64,000 nucleotides of DNA from Arthrobacter alpinus (lineage in GTDB: Bacteria > Actinomycetota > Actinomycetes > Actinomycetales > Micrococcaceae): assembly GCF_900105965.1 (NCBI RefSeq), contig NZ_FNTV01000001.1:248001-312000 (forward strand). The letters run 5' to 3'. Numbering within the stretch: the stretch's first letter is position 1; the number at the start of each line of letters is the position of its first letter. The position numbers and the translations under genes are program-made. Positions 16,854 through 26,000 of the stretch are shown piece by piece. Under the pieces are notes generated by a model. The model was not told the origin of the DNA, did not search any database, and saw only the letters and a program-made list of their open reading frames with translations.

Positions 16854-18188
16854 CTACGCCTCTGCCCCGGCCGACGCGGTGTTGGCTACTGCTGTCTGTG
16901 ACACCATGGCCTCCCACATGGAGGGAAAGTTGGGCATGGTCTTGGACGTGGTGGCGATGTTCTCAACCTCGACGCCGGGCACGGCCAGCCCGATGATGGC
17001 ACCCGCCGTAGCCATGCGGTGATCGTGGTAGCTGTGGAAGATGCCGCCGCGCAGGGGAGCGGGGTTGATGATGAGCCCGTCCTCAGTTTCCGCAGCGTCA
17101 CCTCCCAGGGCATTGATCTCGGCAACCAGGGCTGCCAAGCGGTCCGTTTCATGACCGCGCAGGTGGGCAATTCCCCTCAGGCGCGACGGCGTTGACGCTA
17201 GGGCACAGAGGGCTGCCACGGACGGGGCCAGCTCGGAAGTGTCGGAGAGATCAACGCCGCGGATTTCCTCACCGCCTGTGACTGTCAGGGTGCCGTCTTT
17301 GAGCGTGACGGTTGCACCAAATTGCGGCAAAATTTCACGCCATTTGTCGCCCACCTGGGTGGTGTCGGCGGGCCAGTTGGGGATGCTCACGGTTCCGCGG
17401 GTTGCCAGCGCGGCGGCGAGGAAAGGACCGGCGTTGGAGAGGTCCTGCTCCAGGAGAACATCAAACGCCGCAACGGGGCCGGGCTGGACAATCCAGTGCT
17501 TGGGGGTGGAATTATCCACCACCACTCCCATGGAGCGCAGGATTTCCACCGTCATGGAAATGTGGTCCACGCTGGGGACGGAATCGCCTGTGTGTTCCAG
17601 ATGCAGGCCATCTGCGAAGCGGCAAGCCACCAGAAGCAGCGCCGAGATGAATTGGGAGGAACTGCCCGCATCGATTTTCACGTGCCCGCCTGCAACAGCC
17701 CCGGTGCCGTGCACGGTGAACGGCAAGAAGCCGTCCTCTCCGCCTTCGATCATCACGCCGAGCCCTTCCAACCCGGCCACAATGGGAGCCATGGGGCGCA
17801 CCAACGCGGCAGGATCGCCGTCGAACTTGACGGCACCGGTGACCAGCGCCGCCAGCGGCGGGACAAAACGCATGACAGTTCCAGCCAGTCCGCAATCAAC
17901 GGCAATGCCGCCCTCGGGTGCGGCGAAACCGGACGGAATGGGGGTGACCACCAAATCTGGAACCTCGCCGCTGCCGGGGACCTCGGTGATGGTGGCGCCC
18001 AAAGCCTGCAGGGCCCCGATCATCAGATCTGAATCGCGGGATTGGAGAGGTGCCCGCAGTCGGGATTCACCGTCGGCAATCGCCGCGAGTACCAGATACC
18101 TGTTGGTCAGCGATTTGGAGGCCGGGATGGTGACGGTGGCTTCCAAGGGTGTAGCTGAAAATGGGGCGGGCCAAAGGTCGTAGGTCAT
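16854..18188 (-). CDS. aroA: 3-phosphoshikimate 1-carboxyvinyltransferase (EPSP synthase)
   Basis: AroA joins phosphoenolpyruvate to shikimate-3-phosphate in the chorismate pathway. The 444-residue sequence has the N-terminal SKSLTNRYL (substrate Lys), CGLAGTVMRF in place of the usual GNAGT loop, DGDPA, SSQFISALLL, and the C-terminal RGHETDRL and YHDHRMA motifs. It heads the aroA-rsgA-hisN minus-strand cluster. A DoxX gene ends 6 bases upstream of it. Confidence 0.96.
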   Translation of the reverse strand: MTYDLWPAPFSATPLEATVTIPASKSLTNRYLVLAAIADGESRLRAPLQSRDSDLMIGALQALGATITEVPGSGEVPDLVVTPIPSGFAAPEGGIAVDCGLAGTVMRFVPPLAALVTGAVKFDGDPAALVRPMAPIVAGLEGLGVMIEGGEDGFLPFTVHGTGAVAGGHVKIDAGSSSQFISALLLVACRFADGLHLEHTGDSVPSVDHISMTVEILRSMGVVVDNSTPKHWIVQPGPVAAFDVLLEQDLSNAGPFLAAALATRGTVSIPNWPADTTQVGDKWREILPQFGATVTLKDGTLTVTGGEEIRGVDLSDTSELAPSVAALCALASTPSRLRGIAHLRGHETDRLAALVAEINALGGDAAETEDGLIINPAPLRGGIFHSYHDHRMATAGAIIGLAVPGVEVENIATTSKTMPNFPSMWEAMVSQTAVANTASAGAEA

Positions 18189-18194
18189 GGGTAA

Positions 18195-18710
18195 TTAGTG
18201 TCCTGTCACGTCGTGTGCAAGCGAGCGGACCGACTTGTCCGCGTTTTTCAGCTGGGTGGCGGCCGTCTTTTTGCCGCTCGCGATCAGTTTTTCGGTTCGC
18301 CAAGCCAGGCCGGGGCGACCGGCGGTGTCCACACTGGCTAGCAGCGCGCCACCAATCAATCCAATGTTCTTGGTCAGCTGGTTGCGGCGGTGCGACCGGT
18401 TTTCCTTGGTTGTGGTGTCCGAACTGCGGTATTCCACCGCCGTGGTCAGCCCTGCCGTCAGGGCCAGTACGACGGCGGCAGGCCGGGTGAACTTGCCCGT
18501 GGCCAACAACACCCCGGCGCCAACCTGGGTGCCGGCAAGTACCCGGGCCAGGGTTTTTTCACTGGCGTTCACCGGCAGTGCTGCGCTCAGCGGACGCAGG
18601 ACCGGCGCCAATTGCGCTGCGGTCGAATCGGCGTGGCGCAGGCGGTCAAGGCCGGCGAAAATGAACGAGGACGCCAACATGGGGCGGGCGAGTACGCGAA
18701 CAATGGACAA
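18195..18710 (-). CDS. DoxX-family membrane protein
   Basis: The 171-residue protein has about four hydrophobic segments and the N-terminal DoxX pattern ARPMLASSFIFAGLDRLRH. The start is TTG 18710, five bases after AAGGAGG; upstream in-frame sequence is not conserved. DoxX proteins are membrane proteins linked to redox or thiol stress, with no settled reaction. Its gene faces away from sigR, so the promoters lie back to back, and it ends 6 bases before aroA. Confidence 0.82.
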   Translation of the reverse strand: MSIVRVLARPMLASSFIFAGLDRLRHADSTAAQLAPVLRPLSAALPVNASEKTLARVLAGTQVGAGVLLATGKFTRPAAVVLALTAGLTTAVEYRSSDTTTKENRSHRRNQLTKNIGLIGGALLASVDTAGRPGLAWRTEKLIASGKKTAATQLKNADKSVRSLAHDVTGH

Positions 18711-18822
18711 GGAAGCCTCCTTAGTGGTGCGGTCAGCCTCCACAACACGGCCGGGGCCGCCTCGCGGGAGGCTCATGCTGTGTATAAGTCTCCCACGTCT
18801 GCCGAGCACAGGAGGAGTTTGT

Positions 18823-18855
18823 GGAATATCCCGGGGCGCTGAAGTGTTGAGAACG
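18823..18855 (+). promoter_or_regulatory. SigR-type promoter of sigR
   Basis: GGAAT (18823-18827) and GTT (18846-18848) are separated by exactly 18 bases, the consensus of SigR/SigH promoters (GGAAT-N18/19-GTT). Transcription should begin near 18855, 75 bases before the sigR start. This predicts autoregulation. Confidence 0.8.
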
Positions 18856-18929
18856 TTAATGGTGGCCCGTGGAAGGGCCAAGCATCCCCGAAGTAAAGCC
18901 AACATCACCCCAGCGAAGGAAAGGCGGCA

Positions 18930-19691
18930 ATGCAGACACTCAGTCACGCGGCACCCTCAGCAGCACCACTGAAGCTGAGTCTGAGCATAGACTCGACTGT
19001 GATGAACATTTCCGAGCCTGAGCAAACCGCCACCTCAGCAGAGGCCGCACCTGTCGTGGCAGCTGTCACCGATGTGGCAGATGTTGACGTTGCCAACGAG
19101 ACCCCTGAGGCTAGGCGTGCGCGCTTTGAGCGCGATGCCATGGTCTATGTGGACCAGCTGTATTCGGCCGCCATGCGCATGGCCCGCAATCCCAGCGATG
19201 CCGAAGACCTGGTGCAGGAGGCCTACACCAAGGCTTTTTCAGCGTTCCACCAATACAAGCCGGGGACAAACCTCAAGGCGTGGCTGTACCGGATCCTGAC
19301 CAACACCTACATCAACCTGTACCGCAAACGTCAGCGCGAGCCTCTGCAGTCCAATGCCGATTCCATTGAGGATTGGCAGTTGGCTAGAGCCGAATCGCAC
19401 ACCTCAAGCGGACTTCGATCGGCCGAGGCAGATGCCCTGGACCACTTGCCCGACTCGGATGTGAAGAGCGCTTTGCAGTCCATTCCGGAGGAATTCCGGC
19501 TGGCGGTCTACTTCGCCGACGTTGAAGGTTTTGCGTACAAAGAGATATCAGAAATTATGAACACCCCCATCGGCACCGTGATGTCACGGTTGCACCGGGG
19601 ACGGAAACTATTGCGTGACATGTTGGCTGATTATGCCGTGGATCGCGGATACATCAAAGAAACCAACCACATGACGGAAACGGAGAAATAA
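18930..19691 (+). CDS. sigR: ECF sigma factor SigR (thiol-oxidative stress)
   Basis: The 253-residue factor directs RNA polymerase to thiol-stress promoters. Region 2 begins near residue 68 ([25 protein letters not shown]) with [18 protein letters not shown]; region 4 carries [32 protein letters not shown] 18930 follows AAAGGCGG and is preferred to ATG 19002, which lacks a site. That choice gives a non-conserved N-terminal extension of about 65 residues, like the long form described for Streptomyces SigR. An anti-sigma gene of the RsrA type follows 2 bases after the stop, and a SigR-type promoter lies upstream. Confidence 0.92.
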   Translation: MQTLSHAAPSAAPLKLSLSIDSTVMNISEPEQTATSAEAAPVVAAVTDVADVDVANETPEARRARFERDAMVYVDQLYSAAMRMARNPSDAEDLVQEAYTKAFSAFHQYKPGTNLKAWLYRILTNTYINLYRKRQREPLQSNADSIEDWQLARAESHTSSGLRSAEADALDHLPDSDVKSALQSIPEEFRLAVYFADVEGFAYKEISEIMNTPIGTVMSRLHRGRKLLRDMLADYAVDRGYIKETNHMTETEK

Positions 19692-19693
19692 CC

Positions 19694-19954
19694 ATGGGCG
19701 ACTGCCAAAGCCTGGGCGATTGCGATGATCAACGCATCGGACGCATTTATGAATACCTTGATGGGGCCCTGTCTCGCGAGGACCTGGGCGAGATCAAGGA
19801 ACACCTCGACGGCTGCACCGATTGCGCCAGTGAGTATGATCTCGAATGCGTGATCCGCTCCGTCGTCAAACGCTCCTGCAAGGAAGCGGCCCCTGAAACG
19901 CTTAAGGCCGCCATCCTCTCCCGGCTGCACGAAGGCCGTCCTGCCGCTGTTTAG
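19694..19954 (+). CDS. rsrA: Zinc-binding anti-sigma factor RsrA
   Basis: The 86-residue protein should hold SigR inactive under reducing conditions and release it on disulfide formation. The zinc-associated anti-sigma motif is visible: H37 and C41xxC44 in HLDGCTDC, with C10 upstream. The length is normal. The gene follows sigR with a 2-base gap. Its TAG stop overlaps the stop codon of the convergent globin gene. Confidence 0.92.
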   Translation: MGDCQSLGDCDDQRIGRIYEYLDGALSREDLGEIKEHLDGCTDCASEYDLECVIRSVVKRSCKEAAPETLKAAILSRLHEGRPAAV

Positions 19955-20514
19955 CGCATGCGTGATTCTGGGCGCAGCGAAATAGTTGCGTAGTTGCTGG
20001 CCGACTTGCCCGTGAGACGACGGTGCATGGACCCGCCTATTTGGTGGGCCTGCACCTTGGCGAGTTCCGCCTTTTCCCCCATGAAAAGGCTGTCAACTGT
20101 CAGCGTCCACAGCTGCAGCCACCGGTTGAAGTGTTCCAGCGTCAGCGCCGCCTTGGCATTGATGTTGACATGGGTGGCAAGCGCATTGCGATTGTAGAGG
20201 CCGGCCTTGAACAGCACCGTCTGCCAGAAGTCGGCCATGATGGGCATGTGCGCGGCCAGGTCCATGTGCACCACCTCGGTGAAGATTGGCCCAATCAGAT
20301 CATCGGTGAACGCACTGGTGTAGAACGTTTCCACGAGCAGCACGACATCCTCGCGATTTTCGATGTCCCGACGCTGGGAACCAACCAATGGCTGATCGGC
20401 CCAAGCCTGCGGAGGACCTGCTGCCGGCGCATAGGGGTTGATATCCGACGCCGTTCGCCCAGAGTTCAGTGGGTTTCGGCGCTGCGCAGCTGGTCTCTTT
20501 CCGGGTGTCTCCAT
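19951..20514 (-). CDS. Group III truncated haemoglobin
   Basis: The 187-residue product has a non-conserved, Pro-rich N-terminal region of about 60 residues followed by a globin of group III: DIENREDVVLLVETFYTSAFTDDLIGPIFTEV, then ADFWQTVLFKAG and a stretch with the likely proximal His (ATHVNINAKAAL). ATG 20514 follows GGGAG. Such globins bind O2 or NO; the physiological role is unknown. It converges on rsrA with overlapping stops. Confidence 0.85.
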   Translation of the reverse strand: METPGKRPAAQRRNPLNSGRTASDINPYAPAAGPPQAWADQPLVGSQRRDIENREDVVLLVETFYTSAFTDDLIGPIFTEVVHMDLAAHMPIMADFWQTVLFKAGLYNRNALATHVNINAKAALTLEHFNRWLQLWTLTVDSLFMGEKAELAKVQAHQIGGSMHRRLTGKSASNYATISLRPESRMR

Positions 20515-20563
20515 GGTAACTCCCAGCTTAGCCCGGCGGCCGGGGGCTTGCTCTTTGGCACAC

Positions 20564-20604
20564 AAAAGCCCGTCTCACCAGGTGGTGGGACGGGCTTTTG
20601 TTTA
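20564..20604. terminator. Bidirectional-looking terminator
   Basis: AAAAGCCCGTCTCACC (20564-20579) pairs with GGTGGGACGGGCTTTT (20584-20599) around AGGT and is followed by GTTT. It lies 13 bases downstream of the minus-strand 24-residue gene and just upstream of the globin gene. Confidence 0.85.
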
Positions 20605-20616
20605 ATACGTCAAGAT

Positions 20617-20691
20617 TTAGGAGTTGGGACGCTTACCGTGGTTAGCGCCGCCCTTCTTACGATCCCGACGCTTACGTGAACGCTTCGACAT
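20617..20691 (-). CDS. bS22-like small basic protein (AURKAIP1/COX24 domain), 24 residues
   Basis: A tiny gene encodes MSKRSRKRRDRKKGG followed by ANHGKRPNS, then TAA. This is the very short, highly basic protein conserved in actinobacteria as the ribosomal bS22/AURKAIP1-COX24-type protein. GGAGGC lies 4 bases before the ATG at 20691. Its strong terminator is directly downstream. It is short enough that many gene callers miss it. Confidence 0.9.
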   Translation of the reverse strand: MSKRSRKRRDRKKGGANHGKRPNS

Positions 20692-20785
20692 AGCTGCCTC
20701 CAATCATCAAAAAAAGATCTCCAAAAACGATCCTCATCTAGTTTCGCATAGGTGGCACATTCGTACCTAACTGAGGTGCGGCGTT

Positions 20786-21394
20786 TTAGTGCTTTAGCGT
20801 TGACTTGATGGCAGTTGCCGTCTGGTCCAGCACGGTACGCAGCGTTGTCACTGTCAGTTCATCCAAGCCTGCACGGGCATTGTGCAATCGAAGCTCGATC
20901 AACAGATCGTCACGGAAATGTTGAAGTGTGAACTCGGCCTCCTTGAGCAGCTTGGAGGATCCTGCCGGCTCGTTGCGCGGTGCCCTTGGTGCTTGGCGAG
21001 ACTGGCTTCTGGCAGATTCGGCACTGGCGGCAAGATCAGCGCGCAGGCTGCGCATATTTTCCTGAACCTCTATACGGATGTCGTCCGCGAGCCGGCGCAC
21101 AGAGGCGGCGATGTTGGCCTGAACCTCGGTGAGCTCATGCCGACGCCGGTCAAGCTCCTCGCGGCCGGCTGCCGTCAAGGCATATACGGTGCGGCGCCCG
21201 TCCATGGTGGTGTCCAGCAGCCCCTCTTCCTGCAATTTGGACAGTCGAGGATAGACCGTACCCGCGCTAGGGGAGTAGGTGCCGCCAAAACGGTCGCTGA
21301 GGGCGCGGATAATCTCATACCCGTGGCGGGGGCCTTCCTCCAAGACGGCAAGCAGGTACAGGCGCAGGGCGCCATGGGCAAAGACGGGAGGCAT
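20786..21394 (-). CDS. PadR-family transcriptional regulator
   Basis: The 202-residue product has the PadR winged helix at residues about 8-80 (LYLLAVLEEGPRHGYEIIRAL, GTVYPRLSKLQEEGLL, GRRTVYALTAAG), followed by a long helical region of about 110 residues. Its ATG shares a base with the stop of the upstream DUF4097 gene (TAATG), so the two are translationally coupled. An inverted repeat upstream of that operon is a probable binding site, giving autoregulation. Confidence 0.88.
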   Translation of the reverse strand: MPPVFAHGALRLYLLAVLEEGPRHGYEIIRALSDRFGGTYSPSAGTVYPRLSKLQEEGLLDTTMDGRRTVYALTAAGREELDRRRHELTEVQANIAASVRRLADDIRIEVQENMRSLRADLAASAESARSQSRQAPRAPRNEPAGSSKLLKEAEFTLQHFRDDLLIELRLHNARAGLDELTVTTLRTVLDQTATAIKSTLKH

Positions 21395-22215
21395 TAGAAC
21401 CCCTCCTTGGTCAGCGACGGATTGGTTGACTCCTCTGCGGCGTACACAATGGTGACGGCACCGGAGACAGTTGTTGTGTGTGCCTTCAAGCGCGGTGTGT
21501 CCGGGCCGGTTGCGGCCGACGTGCTTTGGCCAAGATTGGAAAAGCGCTCCTGATCCAGCAAGAGGGTTCCGGAAGCGCTCGTGGCGTTCACCGAGACGCC
21601 CACATTGCGTGGAATTCGGACCGTGATGTCACCTGAGACGGATTTTGCATTGAGCGAAACCGGGACTCCGTGAAGATCAAAGCTGACATTTCCGGAGACC
21701 GTGTTGGCCCGGATGTCGCTCATGTCTCCCGAGGCCATGACATCGCCCGATACACTCTTTGCCACGAGTGTTCCGCGATGGTCACGGGCAATGATCTCGC
21801 CACTGACGGTGTCAAGGGTGAGCAAGCCCTCGGTGGCGTCAGCCATGAGGGATCCTGTCACCGTGCGAAGGGTGGTCCGGGCGCTTCCGCTGACCATTCC
21901 GTCGGCATTAACAGTGCTTGCAGTGACAAGGGTGCCAGCCGGAACGGCGATGCTGATGACAGCCGTGGCGTTCTGCTGAAAGTTAATGAGTCGCTGCAAC
22001 CAATTCGAGGAATTGAAGTGTTCCACCTTCAGGGTTCCATTGGTGAAGCTGACCTCAAGGGGTTGCCCATCCACCTCGGAGATTTCCAGTGTGGTTGTTT
22101 TTCCCTCGGTGACAACAATGTCGAATCTGCCCTTGATGAGGGCAACCTTGACCTCGGCTACTCCAGCAAGTTCAAGCGTTTGTGGTTCACTGATGGACCA
22201 CATTTCCTGGCTCAT
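21394..22215 (-). CDS. DUF4097-family beta-repeat protein
   Basis: The 273-residue protein consists largely of repeated beta strands with phrases such as TVSGEI, SVSGDV, TVSGNV, SVSGDI and TVSGAV, the hallmark of DUF4097/DUF4098 beta-helix-like proteins. No signal peptide or membrane segment is seen, so it is probably cytoplasmic. GAGGAGAGG precedes ATG 22215. In many bacteria such genes sit beside PadR regulators, as here; the function is unknown, though envelope-related sensing has been suggested for relatives. Confidence 0.8.
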   Translation of the reverse strand: MSQEMWSISEPQTLELAGVAEVKVALIKGRFDIVVTEGKTTTLEISEVDGQPLEVSFTNGTLKVEHFNSSNWLQRLINFQQNATAVISIAVPAGTLVTASTVNADGMVSGSARTTLRTVTGSLMADATEGLLTLDTVSGEIIARDHRGTLVAKSVSGDVMASGDMSDIRANTVSGNVSFDLHGVPVSLNAKSVSGDITVRIPRNVGVSVNATSASGTLLLDQERFSNLGQSTSAATGPDTPRLKAHTTTVSGAVTIVYAAEESTNPSLTKEGF

Positions 22216-22231
22216 GACCTCTCCTCTGTTC

Positions 22232-22295
22232 GCGTTATATCGCGTCTGTATCTAATACGATATAACGCGTTTCGCACTGGATCAAGATATATCGT
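22232..22295 (-). promoter_or_regulatory. Promoter-operator of the DUF4097-PadR operon
   Basis: GCGTTATATCG (22232-22242) and its exact complement CGATATAACGC (22258-22268) form an inverted repeat with a 15-base spacer. A third related half, GATATATCG, is at 22286-22294. On the minus strand TTGATC and TATCGT, 17 bases apart, can serve as -35 and -10, with the repeat covering the -10. This is the layout expected for autoregulation by the PadR protein. Confidence 0.7.
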
Positions 22296-22346
22296 GAAAA
22301 TAGTCCGCAAACCCAATGGATTCCACGTCGGGCATCCTTAAACGCA

Positions 22347-22378
22347 CAACGCCCCCAGAGCATCCTCTGGGGGCGTTG
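22347..22378 (-). terminator. Terminator of the SGNH-like gene
   Basis: CAACGCCCCCAGAG (22347-22360) pairs perfectly with CTCTGGGGGCGTTG (22365-22378) around a 4-base loop. On the minus strand it follows the stop at 22389 within 12 bases. The T-run after it is weak. Confidence 0.8.
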
Positions 22379-22388
22379 ATTGCTTGGC

Positions 22389-22988
22389 TTATGAGGCCTC
22401 GGGGATTTCCAGCCACTGGTACCAGCCGCGGTGCAGAACCAGCCAGGCCATGAGGCCGTAACCAGCTTGTCCGGGCGACCCGCCATTGGATGCCACATCG
22501 TTGCGCCACTGCTCGTGGTTCTGCAGCGGTGTAAAGGTGTCAACATAGTGGTGCTTGCGGCGCGTGGTCACGTCGGCAAAAGCCGTGTTGAGCTCGGCCA
22601 ACTTGCGGTTTAACGCGGGATCCAGCGACGGCGGAGGACCCACCACAAACACCGGAATGTTCAGTTGGGTGGCACCGTCCAAAATGTTGGCCAGGTTCAG
22701 CCGGCTCCGGGCCGTGGACAAACCATATTCAATGTCTCGCCCGGACAGGCCAATGACCAGACGGTTCTCGTGGAAGTCATCGAAGCGGCGGCCGGCCTCA
22801 TTCAGCCAGCGGCCAGCCAGCGCCTCGGTTCCCTCCTTGGGGGACGCCAAAACGAAGGATTCCACGCTCACCTGATCGGCAGGAGTCCGCGCTAGTACGC
22901 GGCCCAGCCAGCCGAGTGCACGGGGATCGCCCACGCCGGCCACCAATTCATCGCCTACAGCTACTATTCGCAGTTCCCGCTTCTCCAC
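22389..22988 (-). CDS. SGNH/GDSL-fold protein with the nucleophile Ser replaced by Glu
   Basis: The 199-residue soluble protein has the GDSL layout: block I at residues 9-20 (VAVGDELVAGVG), a block III-like GLSGRD, and the ending MAWLVLHRGWYQWL. The catalytic Ser of GDSL is Glu14, and the Asp-x-x-His of block V is not seen (the region reads GGSPGQAGYG). It therefore looks like a non-hydrolytic member or one with altered chemistry. It is located between kgd and the PadR operon and has its own terminator. Function unknown. Confidence 0.75.
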   Translation of the reverse strand: MEKRELRIVAVGDELVAGVGDPRALGWLGRVLARTPADQVSVESFVLASPKEGTEALAGRWLNEAGRRFDDFHENRLVIGLSGRDIEYGLSTARSRLNLANILDGATQLNIPVFVVGPPPSLDPALNRKLAELNTAFADVTTRRKHHYVDTFTPLQNHEQWRNDVASNGGSPGQAGYGLMAWLVLHRGWYQWLEIPEAS

Positions 22989-23020
22989 GGCACCCCTCTT
23001 CTTTGTGCAAAATTGAATGC

Positions 23021-23060
23021 AAACAAAAGATGCCCGGCCTGACGGTGCAGACCGGGCATC
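23021..23060 (-). terminator. Terminator of kgd
   Basis: GATGCCCGG (23029-23037) pairs with CCGGGCATC (23052-23060); on the minus strand it is followed by TTTTGTTT. It begins 9 bases after the kgd stop. Confidence 0.85.
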
Positions 23061-23069
23061 AGTAGTGCA

Positions 23070-26000
23070 TTAGTTACGTTCGAAAGCCTGCTTGACCAGC
23101 ATGGTCAGTTCGACTGCGTGGTTCTTTGCCGAACCCGTTGCCGTTGCGGCAGAGGCGGGGCGGGAAACGCGGCCCAACTTCTTATCCAGCTCAGGTGCCA
23201 AGTTCAAGCCCATGAACGGCCACGGACCCTGGTTGGCGGGCTCGTCCTGTGCCCAAACAACGTCAGCGTTCGGGTACTTGGCCAGCTCAGCCTTGATTTC
23301 CTCCAGCGGCAGCGGGTACAGCTGCTCAACACGGACGATCACGGCCTTCGTGTCGCCGGCCTTGTCACGAGCTGCGAGCAGATCGTAGTACAGGCGGCCG
23401 GAGACTAGCAGAACACGGTCGACGGCGTTGTTATCGACCGCTGCATGGTCACCGATCACGGGGCGGAAGCCGCCCTGGGTGAAGTCCTCAACCGGTGATG
23501 CCGCAGCCTTCAGGCGCAACAGCTGCTTCGGGGTGAAGATGATCAGCGGCTTGCGCGGACGGCTGTAGGCCTGGCGGCGGAGCAGGTGGAAGTGCGAGGC
23601 CGGTGTTGTCGGGTTGGCGACAATCATGTTCTCTTCGGCGCACATTTGCATGAAGCGCTCGATCCTGGCCGATGAGTGGTCAGGGCCCTGACCCTCGTAG
23701 CCGTGCGGCAGCATCAGAACCAGCGAAGAGTGCTGGCCCCACTTCTGCTCGGCCGAGGAGACAAACTCGTCGATGACGGTCTGGGCGCCGTTGACGAAGT
23801 CACCGAACTGGGCTTCCCAAACAACCAATGCATCCGGGCGCTCAACGGAGTAGCCATATTCGAACGCCATGGCAGCGTATTCGCTCAAGAGGGAATCGTA
23901 GATCCACAGCTTGGCTTGATCGTCACTGAGTTCCGTCAGTGGCGTCCAGACGTTGCCATTGGTGCGGTCGTGGAAGACTGCGTGGCGCTGCACGAAGGTG
24001 CCGCGACGTGAGTCCTGCCCGGCCATGCGGACAGGAACACCTTCCATGAGGAGCGAACCAAAAGCGCTCAGCTCACCAAAGCCCCAGTCAATGCCGCCTT
24101 CGCGAGACATTGCCTCACGCTTTTCCAACAGCGGCAGAAGCTTGTGGTGAACTGTGAACCCTTCGGGAACGGCAAGGTGGGCTGCGCCGATCTTGGCCAG
24201 GGTGGCCGCACTGATGGCGGTGACCTGAGGATCGTTGACGCCGGAATCGGCCTGCTGCGCGATGGGGCGCTCAAGACCGGCGACTGCCTGCGAATCCTTC
24301 GTGATGATCGGGATCGGGGAGGTCTGGGCTGCGTGCGTTTCGGCGAAGACCCGCTCCAGGCGTTCCTGGTAGTCACGCAGCAACTGCGTGGCTTCTTCTT
24401 CGGTGATGTCACCACGGCCGATGAGGGCCTCGGTGTAGAGGCGGCGCACCGAACGCTTGGCTTCGATCAGGTTGTACATCAAGGGCTGCGTCATTGAGGG
24501 ATCGTCACCCTCGTTGTGACCACGGCGGCGGTAGCAAACCATGTCAATGACAACGTCCTTGCGGAAGCGCTGCTGGAACTGGTAGGCCAACTGTGCCGTG
24601 CGGACAACAGCCTCGGGATCGTCACCATTGACGTGGAAGACGGGAGCCTGAATCATCTTTGCAACGTCGGTGGAGTACACCGAGGAGCGTGAGGACGACG
24701 GCGCCGTGGTGAAGCCGACCTGGTTGTTGACAACAATGTGGATGGTTCCACCCGTGCGGTAACCGCGCAGCTGGGACAGGTTCAGGGTTTCTGCAACAAC
24801 ACCCTGACCGGCGAAGGCGGCGTCGCCGTGAACCATGATGGGCAGAACGGGGAAGTTCTCGCCCTGGTCCAGACGGTCCTGCTTGGCACGAACAATGCCC
24901 TCAAGGACGCCGTCAACGGCTTCCAGGTGGGACGGGTTGGCCGCCAAGTAAACCTTGGTTTCGTTGCCGGCGTCGGAGGTGAAAGTCCCCTCGGTACCGA
25001 GGTGGTACTTCACGTCACCGGAACCCTGGACACTGCGAGAATCCTGGGTGCCCTCAAATTCGCGGAAGACCTGAGCATAGGTTTTGCCAGCAATGTTTGT
25101 GAGAACGTTCAGGCGGCCACGGTGGGCCATGCCGATGGCAACTTCGTCCAAGCCGTCGTCGGCAGCATCAGAAATGATGGAGTCCAGCAGCGGAATCAGG
25201 GATTCGCCGCCTTCCAGGGAGAAGCGCTTCTGGCCAACAAACTTGGTCTGCAGGAACGTCTCAAACGCTTCTGCGGAGTTCAGCTTGGAGACAATCCGCA
25301 GCTGCTCTTCGCGGCTCGGCTTGGAGTAGGGGTGCTCCAGCTCGTTCTGGAACCATTCACGCTGTTCCGGTTCCTGAATGTGCATGTACTCCACACCCGT
25401 GGTGCGGCAGTAAGCATCGCGCAGCACGCCGAGGATATCGCGCAGCAGGAGCTTGGACTTGCCTCCGAAGCCGCCCGTGGGCCATTCGCGGTCCAGATCC
25501 CACAGGGTCAGGCCGTAGGTGAGCACGTCCAGGTCGGGGTGCTTGCGCTGGACGAACTCCAAGGGATCGGTGTCTGCCATGAGGTGGCCGCGCACGCGGT
25601 AGGAGTGGATCAGCTGCTGGATACGGGCAACCTTGTTGATCTCGTCGGCCGGGTCAACCTGAAGATCCAGGCTCCAGCGAACAGGCTCATACGGGATGCG
25701 AAGGGACTCAAAGATCTCATCGTAGAAGTTCTCGGCACCGAGCAGGAGCTGGTGGACCTTCTTCAGGAATTCGCCGGAGCCGGCACCCTGGATGACGCGG
25801 TGGTCATAGGTGCTGGTCAGCGTCAAAATCTTGGAGACGGCGTTGTGGGCGATGATCTTGGGGCTTGAACCCTGGTACTCGGCCGGGTAATCCAATGAGC
25901 CGACGCCGATGATGGCTGCCTGGCCCTTGGACAAACGGGGAACGGAGTGCACCGTGCCAATACCACCGGGGTTGGTCAGTGAGACCGTGGTGCCGGAGTG

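Noticed and set aside
17239..18183. 314-residue open frame opposite aroA
   Set aside because: Ser/Pro/Thr-rich shadow with no domain pattern, fully inside aroA.
24738..25868. 376-residue open frame antisense to kgd
   Set aside because: It lies wholly within kgd on the other strand and reflects high-GC codon use; kgd is unmistakable by motif.
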